A stretch of DNA of 64,000 nt from Bacteroidales bacterium (GTDB lineage: Bacteria > Bacteroidota > Bacteroidia > Bacteroidales > F082). Below are positions 41,877 to 49,821 of this stretch, one piece after another; the first letter of the stretch is position 1; every line of letters begins with the position of its first letter. Made by a program: the position numbers and the translations under genes. Below the pieces are notes generated by a model that had not been told where the DNA came from, made no database searches, and worked only from the letters and a program-made list of their open reading frames with translations. The stretch spans positions 41,878-105,877 of the forward strand of contig JALNZT010000013.1 of assembly GCA_023229135.1 (NCBI GenBank). The letters run 5' to 3'.

Positions 41877-43727
41877 ATGAGAAGAATTCTACTTTCTTTT
41901 GGAGTGCTATTGATTGCCGGGAGCAGTCTGATGGCGCAAAGTGCTTTACAAAAACAAAGCGCACGTTTAAGCAAAATTACTGCTGTAGAGCAGGAAGTGT
42001 TGCGGGAATACCCAATGACCTTTGAAGGCGAAACAAATCCTTTTGTATCTACCATCAAAGCACCGGATGTTGTAATTGGTGGCTCACGCTACGATTTACA
42101 GTCAAACTCAAGTATGGCAACCAGAATCTATGCCTATCCTGATGGTACGATTGGTGGCACCTGGACTAAAGGTGAAGCTGACCCTGGTTTTGCTGATCGC
42201 GGCACAGGTTATAACTATTACGATGGTACAGCCTGGGGGCCAGCACCCACCCAGCGCATAGAGCCTGTGCGTACGGGCTGGCCAAGTTATCAGCCGTATG
42301 GTGAGAATGGTGAAATTGTCTGTTCCCATACAGGTGGTGCTGCCGGTCTTGTGTTTAGCTGGCGCGAGAACAAAGGAACCGGTGATTGGAACAATTTCTA
42401 CCTGGTAGGCCCTGTCGGACACGAAGATTTATTGTGGCCGCGTATGGTTACTTCCGGTGAGTTTAATGATGTGATTCATGTAATTGCACTTACTCCTCCG
42501 GTTGCTAACGATGGAAGTCTTTATGAAGGCCTTGATGGCGCCCTGCTTTATAGCCGTTCATTTGATGGTGGCGAAACCTGGGATCCAAAAAATGTTGTGC
42601 TTGATGGTATTAGTGCTGACGAATATCTTGGCCACAGAGGTGATGAATATGCCTGGGCTGCTCCAGTAGGCGAAACCCTTGCTTTTGTTACCGTGGGCTC
42701 TATTGCAGATGGTGCTGCAATGAAATCGGAAGATAATGGCGATACCTGGGAACGCTTAACTTTCTACGAATCACCTGACCCAAAATTTGATGGCACGTAT
42801 GTAATGCCTCGTCACGGTGGAGTGGATAGCTATCTTGCTGCCGCAATTGATGATATGGGTCGCGTACACGTTGCATCTGGCCGCTGCTTGTATTCTTCAG
42901 ACGGAACAGGCTCGACGAGCTTCTATCCTTATTCAAATGGAGTACTTTATTGGAACGAAACAATGCCTGCAATGGATACAGTTTCAGTTGGTGCTGATAT
43001 TTTGAATCCTTCTGCTGTTATGGATCCCATGTATCTGTTAGCAGAAGTGCAGGACAATGCAGCCGGAGATAGTATTTTGGGTGTAGTACATTACCAGAGT
43101 GGGCTTACAACTATGGCGCAGCTTGTTTTTGATCACAACAGTAAAATCATGTATGCATTCTATTCCGGCATAACACTTGGGTTCAATACCGAAGAGGTTA
43201 ACTTCCGCCATGTTTGGATGCGTTTTTCAGAAGACTACGGACAAACCTGGAGCGAATATACCGACCTTACCGGCGATGTATTCCATATCTTCAGCGAGTG
43301 TATTTATCCATCCGCAGCAGCCAAGGTGACTGATAAGGTACATGTGATTTATCAAAGTGATAATACGCCTGGTATCAATTCACGCCAAGAAGATCACGGA
43401 GTTGTTGATAATACTATCGTTCATCTCGCTATAAACACCGTAGTTGGTGTCAACGAAGCACCAGCTAATATTGTAGGCGTGCAGCAGATAAACCCCAACC
43501 CGGCCTCAACCACCGCCAATGTAATTGTAAATATCGACAAACCATCAGTTGTTGAAATGAGTTTGGTAAATATGCTCGGACAAGTTGTTTATAGCAGCAG
43601 CATGAACCTGAGTTATGCCGGAATACACCAACTACGTTTAGATGTTAGCGGCTACGATTCAGGCATTTACTTTGTGAAAGTAAAAGCAGGCAACGATGTT
43701 GTAGCTAAAAAATTGATGATCGACTAA
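41877..43727 (+). CDS. T9SS-exported BNR-repeat protein, tandem copy 2
   Basis: 616 residues with the same layout as copy 1: signal peptide MRRILLSFGVLLIAGSSLMAQ, Asp-boxes SFDGGETW, SEDNGDTW and SEDYGQTW, and the same sorting domain ending VVAKKLMID. Differences cluster on loops, for example YLGHRGDEYAW against FLGFGGDEYAF, and a glycine-rich loop is shortened (YSSDGTGSTSF against HTGDGGGGATSF). The signal peptide and C-terminal domain are almost unchanged at DNA level. Own promoter and own perfect terminator, so it is expressed separately. Confidence 0.87.
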   Translation: MRRILLSFGVLLIAGSSLMAQSALQKQSARLSKITAVEQEVLREYPMTFEGETNPFVSTIKAPDVVIGGSRYDLQSNSSMATRIYAYPDGTIGGTWTKGEADPGFADRGTGYNYYDGTAWGPAPTQRIEPVRTGWPSYQPYGENGEIVCSHTGGAAGLVFSWRENKGTGDWNNFYLVGPVGHEDLLWPRMVTSGEFNDVIHVIALTPPVANDGSLYEGLDGALLYSRSFDGGETWDPKNVVLDGISADEYLGHRGDEYAWAAPVGETLAFVTVGSIADGAAMKSEDNGDTWERLTFYESPDPKFDGTYVMPRHGGVDSYLAAAIDDMGRVHVASGRCLYSSDGTGSTSFYPYSNGVLYWNETMPAMDTVSVGADILNPSAVMDPMYLLAEVQDNAAGDSILGVVHYQSGLTTMAQLVFDHNSKIMYAFYSGITLGFNTEEVNFRHVWMRFSEDYGQTWSEYTDLTGDVFHIFSECIYPSAAAKVTDKVHVIYQSDNTPGINSRQEDHGVVDNTIVHLAINTVVGVNEAPANIVGVQQINPNPASTTANVIVNIDKPSVVEMSLVNMLGQVVYSSSMNLSYAGIHQLRLDVSGYDSGIYFVKVKAGNDVVAKKLMID

Positions 43728-43751
43728 GTCTTATCATCTTATACTAAAAAA

Positions 43752-43783
43752 AAAGGCTACCCAAAAGGGTAGCCTTTTTTTGT
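43752..43783 (+). terminator. Terminator of BNR copy 2
   Basis: AAAGGCTACCC and GGGTAGCCTTT form a perfect 11-bp stem with an AAAA loop, followed by T. Confidence 0.93.
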
Positions 43784-43892
43784 CTGGTGCAGAGCCGTTT
43801 ATATGCTGCAATATTGCAGGCTTGTATTAATTGCGCAAATCCATTTATTTTCTAAAACCCGCTTTATTTCTGCATTAAACAGGATGGTATTT

Positions 43893-43922
43893 TTTGTGGT
43901 AGCTTGAAAAAGTGTATATTTG
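43893..43922 (+). promoter_or_regulatory. Promoter of BNR copy 3
   Basis: TTTG at 43893-43896, 18 bases, then TATATTTG at 43915-43922, the same box as in copies 1 and 2. Confidence 0.65.
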
Positions 43923-43978
43923 TAGGCTGAAATACAAAATTATTTTTTGATTATTTATTATTTAAATTTTTTATGCAG

Positions 43979-45832
43979 ATGAGAAGAATTCTACTTTCTT
44001 TTGGAGTGCTATTGATTGCCGGAAGCGGCCTGATGGCGCAAAGTGCCTTGCAAAAGCAAAGCGAACGTTTAAGCAAAATTAGTGCTGTACAGCAAGAAGC
44101 AATGACGGAATATCCAATGACTTTTGAAGGCGAAACAAATCCTTTTGTTTCTACCATCAAAGCACCGGATGTTGTAATTGGTGGCACTCGCTACGATTTG
44201 CAGTCAAACTCAACGATGGCAAACAGAATCTACGCCTATCCTGATGGCACAATGGGTGCTACCTGGATCAAAGGTGAAGCTGATCCTGGCTTTGCTGATC
44301 GCGGAACGGGTTATAACTATTATGATGGTGCAGCTTGGGGTCCGGCGCCTACACAGCGCATAGATCCTGTGCGCTCAGGTTGGCCAAGTTATGCGCCTTA
44401 TGGTGAAAATGGTGAAATTGTTTGTGCCCATACAGGTGGTACTGCCGGCCTTGTATTTAGCTGGCGCGAGAACAAAGGCACCGGTGACTGGAACAATTTC
44501 TATCTGGTAGGTCCTGTCGGACACGAAGATTTATTGTGGCCACGTATGGTTACTTCTGGTGAGTTTAATGATATAATTCATGTAATTGCTGTGGTTCCTG
44601 CTGTAGCTAACGATGGAAGTATATACGAAGGCCTTGATGGTGCCCTGCTTTATAGCCGTTCATTTGACGGTGGTGAAACTTGGGATCCTAAAAACGTGAT
44701 ACTTGATGGAATTAGTGCCGACGAATTTATTGGCTTTGGTGGTGATGAATATGCTTTTGCTGCACCTGTGGGTGAAACCATTGCGTTTGTTACCGGAGGT
44801 TCTATAACAGACGGTGTTGTTATGAAATCGGAAGACAATGGAGATACCTGGGAACGCTTAACTTTCTACGAATCACCTGATCCGAAATTTGATAACTCTT
44901 ATGTAATGCCTCAACACGGTGGATCAGACGGCTATCACACTGCCGTTATTGATGATATGGGCCGCGTACACGTTGCATCTGGTCGCATGTTGCGTTCCGG
45001 AGACGGTGGAGGCGCAGGAACAAGCTTCTATCCTTATTCAAATGGAGTACTCTATTGGAATGAAACAATGCCTGCAATGGATAGTGCTTCTGTAGGGTTT
45101 GATATTTTAAATCCTTCTTTAGTAATGGATCCCATGTATTTGTTGGCAGAAGTACAAGATAATGCAGCTGGTGACAGCATTATTGGCGTAATTAATTATC
45201 AAGGTGGACTTACAACTATGCCACAGCTTGTTTTTGATCACAATAGCAGTATCATGTACGCTTTCTACGCTGGTTTGACACTTGGTTTTAATACCGAAGA
45301 AGCAAACTTCCGTCATATTTGGATGCGTTTTTCAGAAGATTACGGACAAACCTGGAGTGAATATACAGACCTTACCGGCGACGTATTCCATATCTTCAGT
45401 GAGTGTGTTTTCCCTTCTGCCGCAGCTAATGTAAGCGACAAAGTACACTTGATTTATCAAACTGATAATACACCGGGCCTTAATCAACGCTATGAAGATC
45501 ACGGTGTTGTTGACAATACAATCGTTCATCTCGCTATAAACACCGTAGTTGGTGTCAACGAAGCACCAGCTAATATTGTTGGTGTTGAGCAGATTAATCC
45601 TAACCCAGCCTCAACCACAGCCAATGTAATCGTGAATATCGACAAGCCATCAGTTGTTGAAATGAGTTTGGTAAATATGCTCGGACAAGTTGTTTATAGC
45701 AGCAGCATGAACCTGAGCTATGCCGGAACACACCAGCTTCGTTTAGATGTTAGCAACTATGATTCAGGTATTTACTTTGTGAAAATACAAGCAGGCAATG
45801 ATGTCGTAGCTAAAAAATTGATGATCGACTAA
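43979..45832 (+). CDS. T9SS-exported BNR-repeat protein, tandem copy 3
   Basis: 617 residues; ATG 43979 is chosen to match the other copies, though an ATG two codons upstream (43973) is equally possible. Same signal peptide, three Asp-boxes and T9SS sorting domain. Loops resemble copy 1 (FIGFGGDEYAF, RSGDGGGAGTSF) more than copy 2, while AVVPAVANDGS replaces ALTPPVANDGS. The last 250 bases are nearly identical to copy 1 including silent positions, which suggests recent duplication or gene conversion. Function unknown. Confidence 0.87.
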   Translation: MRRILLSFGVLLIAGSGLMAQSALQKQSERLSKISAVQQEAMTEYPMTFEGETNPFVSTIKAPDVVIGGTRYDLQSNSTMANRIYAYPDGTMGATWIKGEADPGFADRGTGYNYYDGAAWGPAPTQRIDPVRSGWPSYAPYGENGEIVCAHTGGTAGLVFSWRENKGTGDWNNFYLVGPVGHEDLLWPRMVTSGEFNDIIHVIAVVPAVANDGSIYEGLDGALLYSRSFDGGETWDPKNVILDGISADEFIGFGGDEYAFAAPVGETIAFVTGGSITDGVVMKSEDNGDTWERLTFYESPDPKFDNSYVMPQHGGSDGYHTAVIDDMGRVHVASGRMLRSGDGGGAGTSFYPYSNGVLYWNETMPAMDSASVGFDILNPSLVMDPMYLLAEVQDNAAGDSIIGVINYQGGLTTMPQLVFDHNSSIMYAFYAGLTLGFNTEEANFRHIWMRFSEDYGQTWSEYTDLTGDVFHIFSECVFPSAAANVSDKVHLIYQTDNTPGLNQRYEDHGVVDNTIVHLAINTVVGVNEAPANIVGVEQINPNPASTTANVIVNIDKPSVVEMSLVNMLGQVVYSSSMNLSYAGTHQLRLDVSNYDSGIYFVKIQAGNDVVAKKLMID

Positions 45833-45856
45833 ACCTCATCAGCTTATACTAATTAA

Positions 45857-45888
45857 TAAAAGGCTGCCTTCTCAGGTGGCCTTTTTTT
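45857..45888 (+). terminator. Terminator of BNR copy 3
   Basis: AAAAGGC and GCCTTTT pair around a partly paired centre, followed by T. Confidence 0.7.
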
Positions 45889-46038
45889 GTGACATATGGT
45901 CATCAATTTAAGGCTGCAATTACAGGATGTTGGTTTTGTAGTTTCCACTTAATTACTCGAAGCAAGTGGATTCATCATGAGGTGGAATCTGAACATACTT
46001 TAATATGGTTTAATTTTTTTCTTGTTCAAAAAAATGGC

Positions 46039-46046
46039 TAATTTTG
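46039..46046 (+). promoter_or_regulatory. -7 element of the metK transcript
   Basis: TAATTTTG fits TAnnTTTG. Transcription near 46053 would place the riboswitch-like element about 25 bases into a 135-base leader. Confidence 0.6.
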
Positions 46047-46077
46047 CAACGCAAATCAGAATGATTTGTCTGCGCTG

Positions 46078-46134
46078 TGTGGAAAGATTTGATTGATTGC
46101 AACCACAGAAAAAAATGCTAAAACAAATTTTAGC
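46078..46134 (+). promoter_or_regulatory. SAM-II-like riboswitch upstream of metK
   Basis: P1 is TGTGG (46078-46082) with CCACA (46103-46107). The loop between them contains GATTTGATTGATTGC, and the 3' side reads AAATGCTAAAA. GAUUU, AUUGC and AAAUGCUAAA in this order are the conserved core of the SAM-II pseudoknot. GCTAAAA (46117-46123) can alternatively pair with TTTTAGC (46128-46134), a candidate expression switch. The gene controlled makes SAM, which fits. The class is best known from Alphaproteobacteria as I recall. Confidence 0.75.
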
Positions 46135-46187
46135 CTGCCAATCACTTTTCCACGCGTGTAGTTACATTATTTTAAAATTTACGAATA

Positions 46188-47489
46188 ATGGGATACTTAT
46201 TCACCTCTGAATCTGTTTCCGAAGGACATCCGGATAAAGTTTCTGATCAAATTTCTGATGCTATCTTAGACGAAATGCTGCGTTTCGATGCCGAATCCAA
46301 AGTGGCTTGCGAAACGCTGGTTACAACGGGTTTAGTCGTTGTGGCGGGCGAAGTAAAAACAAAAGCCTATGTTGATGTACAGCATACCGTGCGTGAGGTT
46401 ATCGATAAAATTGGGTATAACAAGGCCGAATACCAGTTTGATTCAAAATCCTGCGGGGTGCTTTCTGCTATTCACGAGCAATCACCTGATATTAACCAGG
46501 GTGTAGTGCGTACAAAAGCCGAAGATCAGGGTGCCGGCGATCAGGGAATGATGTTTGGTTTTGCGTGCAAGGAAACGGACGATTTTATGCCGTTAACTAT
46601 TGATTTATCGCATATCCTGCTGCAAGAATTGGCTGCCATACGCCGCGAAGGCAAGAAAATGAAGTACCTGCGTCCCGATTCAAAATCCCAGGTTACTGTT
46701 GATTATGCCAATGACTGGAAACCTTTGCGCATAGATACCATCGTGGTTTCTACACAGCATGATGATTTTGACGCAGAAAAGGCAATGTTACAACAAATCG
46801 AAGATGATGTACGCAATATCCTCCTGCCCAGGGTAAAGAAAAAATTACCAGCACGTATTAAAAATCTTTTTAAGGATGACCTCAAGCTTTTCGTAAATCC
46901 TACAGGTAAGTTTGTAATTGGTGGCCCGCATGGCGACAGCGGTCTAACCGGACGTAAAATCATTGTAGATACTTACGGTGGTCGCGGTGCGCATGGCGGC
47001 GGTGCTTTCTCGGGCAAAGATGCTTCTAAAGTAGATCGCTCTGCGGCTTATGCTACACGTCATATCGCTAAAAACCTTGTTGCTGCCGGCATTGCCGACG
47101 AAGTGCTTGTTCAGGTAGCGTATGCAATTGGCGTTGCCGATCCTGTTGGTTTTTATATCAATACCCGTGAAACCGTTAAGGCAAAAGATGAAAATGGTGC
47201 GAAACTTACCGACGAACAAATTGCTGCTAAGGTGCGGCAACTATTTGATATGAGGCCTTTTGCCATCGTAAAAAGATTTGGATTAAAGAATCCTGTTTTC
47301 AGCGAAACGGCAGCTTATGGTCACTTCGGCAGAACGCCATTTAGCAAAGAAGTTGAAGTGTATTACCAGGATGAGCAAACCCATGATAAAACGATCGACG
47401 GAAAAGTGAAACACTTTAAAACCGTAGATTTCTTTGCCTGGGAAAAGTTGGATATGGTAGAACAACTTAAAGCGGTTTTTAACTGCTAA
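46188..47489 (+). CDS. metK: S-adenosylmethionine synthetase
   Basis: 433 residues, making SAM from methionine and ATP. Motifs: FTSESVSEGHPDKVSDQISDAILDE at the N-terminus, GAGDQGMMFGFACKET (about 118-133), the phosphate-binding GGPHGDSGLTGRKIIVDTYGG (about 246-266) and GGGAFSGKDASKVDRSAAY. The chain is longer than the 384 of E. coli MetK, as is usual in Bacteroidota. Preceded by a SAM-II-like element, implying feedback by its product, and followed by a 14-bp terminator. Confidence 0.97.
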   Translation: MGYLFTSESVSEGHPDKVSDQISDAILDEMLRFDAESKVACETLVTTGLVVVAGEVKTKAYVDVQHTVREVIDKIGYNKAEYQFDSKSCGVLSAIHEQSPDINQGVVRTKAEDQGAGDQGMMFGFACKETDDFMPLTIDLSHILLQELAAIRREGKKMKYLRPDSKSQVTVDYANDWKPLRIDTIVVSTQHDDFDAEKAMLQQIEDDVRNILLPRVKKKLPARIKNLFKDDLKLFVNPTGKFVIGGPHGDSGLTGRKIIVDTYGGRGAHGGGAFSGKDASKVDRSAAYATRHIAKNLVAAGIADEVLVQVAYAIGVADPVGFYINTRETVKAKDENGAKLTDEQIAAKVRQLFDMRPFAIVKRFGLKNPVFSETAAYGHFGRTPFSKEVEVYYQDEQTHDKTIDGKVKHFKTVDFFAWEKLDMVEQLKAVFNC

Positions 47490-47496
47490 AAAAATA

Positions 47497-47528
47497 GAAA
47501 CCCGCTTTTGTCATCAAAAGCGGGTTTC
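47497..47528 (+). terminator. Terminator of metK
   Basis: GAAACCCGCTTTTG and CAAAAGCGGGTTTC form a perfect 14-bp stem with a TCAT loop, followed by TT. It lies only 15 bases before the next start codon. Confidence 0.88.
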
Positions 47529-47542
47529 TTATAGCTTGGAAT

Positions 47543-47899
47543 ATGAATATCGAGGATATCAGAAATTATTGCATCGAAAAAATTTTTGTAACCGAAAGCA
47601 TGCCTTTTGGCGATGATGTGCTGGTGTTTAAAGTAGCAGGAAAAATGTTTTTAGTGGTCAATCTCAGCGGGCCAACGCGCATCAGCATTAAAGCAAGTCC
47701 TGAAGAAGTTTTTGAAAGACTGGAAAAATATCCTGAAACCCAAGAGGCTTACCATTTCAATAAAAAACACTGGATTAGCGTGAAAATGGACGAAGCCGCC
47801 GACTTTAACCGCGTCTGCAGCTGGATTGATCGCTCCTATACACTTGTGCTTGAAGGTGTTTCGAAAAAAGTGAAACGCGATATCGGCCTAACTAATTAA
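47543..47899 (+). CDS. MmcQ/YjbR family protein
   Basis: 118 residues with the CyaY-like/YjbR pattern: ESMPFGDDVLVFKVAGKMFLVVNLSGPTRISIKASPEEVFERL, then EAYHFNKKHWISVKMDE and a C-terminal SYTLVLEGVSKKVKRDIG. The family is small and cytoplasmic, and a DNA-binding role has been proposed on structural grounds only. Its 3' end overlaps the end of the convergent thioredoxin gene by four bases. Confidence 0.9.
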   Translation: MNIEDIRNYCIEKIFVTESMPFGDDVLVFKVAGKMFLVVNLSGPTRISIKASPEEVFERLEKYPETQEAYHFNKKHWISVKMDEAADFNRVCSWIDRSYTLVLEGVSKKVKRDIGLTN

Positions 47900-48321
47900 G
47901 CCAGCTGTTTCTCAATTGCTTTTGCGAGATTAGCTTTTGATTTTAATCCTACCAAACGATCAACTGGCTCACCGTTTTTGAAAATTATTAGTGTAGGAAT
48001 GCTTCTTACACCATATTTTGCGGCAGTCTGCTTTTGCTCATCCACATTCAGTTTTGCAATTTTAGCTTTCCCTTCAAACTGATCGGCCAGCTCACTCACC
48101 ACCGGAGCAATCATTTTGCATGGACCACACCAGGCTGCCCAAAAATCTACCAGTGTAACACCGCTCGAGATTTGTTTTGCGAAATTGACGTCAGTAAGCT
48201 GAATCAATTTTTCACTTTCATTGGCCGGATCGTAATTTTTCAAGCTTTGATAACGGCGATAAGTGCTGTAAATCAAGTAAAAACTTAAAAGTATAAGAAT
48301 TATCCAAATTGCTGTTGACAT
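47896..48321 (-). CDS. Membrane-anchored thioredoxin
   Basis: 141 residues. An N-terminal membrane helix (TAIWIILILLSFYLIYSTY) leads into a thioredoxin domain from about 40: NFAKQISSGVTLVDFWAAWCGPCKMIAPVVSELADQF with the active site WCGPC, then KYGVRSIPTLIIFKNGEPVDRLVG with the cis-Pro. The canonical WCGPC and lack of a DsbE insertion suggest a reductase for disulfides. Which side of the membrane the domain faces cannot be decided with certainty; the basic residues after the helix (YRRYQSLK) favour a cytoplasmic domain. Confidence 0.92.
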   Translation of the reverse strand: MSTAIWIILILLSFYLIYSTYRRYQSLKNYDPANESEKLIQLTDVNFAKQISSGVTLVDFWAAWCGPCKMIAPVVSELADQFEGKAKIAKLNVDEQKQTAAKYGVRSIPTLIIFKNGEPVDRLVGLKSKANLAKAIEKQLA

Positions 48322-48401
48322 CTTTTTTTGTTTTAATTAGCCGGCAAAAATAGTCAATCTATCCATACCCTTAGTTTCGGGTTTTATGGATTTTCCAGCT
48401 G

Positions 48402-49493
48402 CTATAACCATTTGTTCTTTCTAAACATCAGCAGCATCCATCCTGCAATTATCAGCATTATTCCCCAGGTAATTGGATAACTATATTTGAAGGAAAGCTC
48501 AGGCATGTACTCGAAATTCATTCCGTAAACGCCGGCAATAAAAGTCAGTGGAATAAAAATAGTAGCGATAATCGTGAGCACTTGCATCACTTTATTCATT
48601 TTATGACTCAGCTCTGAAAGGTACATATCCTTGAGACCGGTATTTAGTTCGCGGTAGTTTTCGATAGTTTCATAAATCTGTAAAATATGATCGTGCACGT
48701 CGTTTAGGTATTTGAGCTGTTGCTTGTCGATTATAGGACTGTCAGATTTTATAATAGCGTTCAGCGATTCCCTAAGTGGGAAAACAGCTTTTTTCATAAA
48801 CATCAGCTCTTTTCTGATATGTTGTATATTATCCAAAATTTGCTCATTTATATTTTGAAAAAGCGCTTCTTCCAAACGATCTATTTCTGTTGCAATATCC
48901 TCAATAGCAGAAAAATAGTGGTCAACAACAACATCTATCAGTGCATAAAAAAGATAGTCAGGGCCTTGAGTTCTAAACCTTCCGTTGGCTGATTCCAGCC
49001 GCTTGTCGAGCGAGTTAAACAGCGATAAGTGACTTTCGTGGAATGAAATCAGCAGGTTTTTCTTTAAGATAAAGCTTATTTGATCTGAGACAATATTTTT
49101 ATCGGCATCAGTGCCCAGCGTTTTCATGGTCAGAAAAACGAAATCATCAGCTACAACGGCTTTCGGACGTTGGCCTGTGTTTAAAACATCTTCAAGAAGA
49201 AGGGGGTCTAGATCAAACTGTTTGCCTATGGATTCTATCAATGCAATGTCTTGTAAACCAACTATTTTGATCCAACTTGTTTGAGGAGTATCCAGGTAGT
49301 TTAATGCCTCTTTCAGCTTTATATCCTTCTTCTTGGTCAATATATGTTGGTCAAACTCCACCACATCAATCGTGGTTCTCTCCGTTTTAACCTTTCCAAT
49401 ATGAACCAGGCTTCCGGGTGGCAGCCCTGCTTTCTGCTTTGATCCGGGCTTTCCAAATTTATTGGCAGAGTGTTTGGTTTTACGTGCTTTCAT
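48402..49493 (-). CDS. corA: Magnesium/cobalt transporter CorA
   Basis: 363 residues from MKARKTKHSANKFGKPG; three further codons are open upstream. The large cytoplasmic domain is followed by two C-terminal membrane helices with the family signature YGMNFEYMPEL in the loop between them (about 325-335) and a basic C-terminus (FRKNKWL). It passes Mg2+, possibly Co2+ or Ni2+. The N-terminal extension of about 40 basic residues is longer than in E. coli CorA. Together with mgtE this gives the cell two Mg channels. Confidence 0.95.
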   Translation of the reverse strand: MKARKTKHSANKFGKPGSKQKAGLPPGSLVHIGKVKTERTTIDVVEFDQHILTKKKDIKLKEALNYLDTPQTSWIKIVGLQDIALIESIGKQFDLDPLLLEDVLNTGQRPKAVVADDFVFLTMKTLGTDADKNIVSDQISFILKKNLLISFHESHLSLFNSLDKRLESANGRFRTQGPDYLFYALIDVVVDHYFSAIEDIATEIDRLEEALFQNINEQILDNIQHIRKELMFMKKAVFPLRESLNAIIKSDSPIIDKQQLKYLNDVHDHILQIYETIENYRELNTGLKDMYLSELSHKMNKVMQVLTIIATIFIPLTFIAGVYGMNFEYMPELSFKYSYPITWGIMLIIAGWMLLMFRKNKWL

Positions 49494-49769
49494 AAATATC
49501 AAGGTGTTTTTATAAGAGAAAAAAATTCACTTTTGTGAGATATACAAATTTACAGGTTTTTTGAGTAAACTTAGCTAAAAGCAAAGGCTCTTTGGTTGAC
49601 TTTGCGGCTGTTTTAACTGTGCTGCCAGAAAAGCTACGTGCTGACAATTTATTTATCCAGTTTGATATAGCTGCGCTTGCACTTGGTTTCTTGTACTATT
49701 AATAGTCTCGGGTCATAGATGTTAAACTAATTTTGCTACTTGAATTTGAGGTGGTTTTTGAAAATAAAA
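49494..49769. other. Intergenic region between corA and the OmpA/TPR gene
   Basis: No supported gene; AT-rich upstream region of corA followed by the terminator of the OmpA/TPR gene. Confidence 0.4.
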
Positions 49770-49799
49770 AAAGCTGGTTAGCATATGCCAACCAGCTTT
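49770..49799 (-). terminator. Terminator of the OmpA/TPR gene
   Basis: AAAGCTGGTT and AACCAGCTTT form a 10-bp stem with further GCAT/ATGC pairing inside; on the minus strand T-rich sequence follows. Confidence 0.88.
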
Positions 49800-49821
49800 C
49801 TCATCCTATCACTTGATTAAA

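Noticed and set aside
36712..45832. Sialidase (neuraminidase) activity for the BNR proteins
   Set aside because: Asp-boxes are present, but the catalytic Arg triad and FRIP motif could not be found, so only the fold is claimed.
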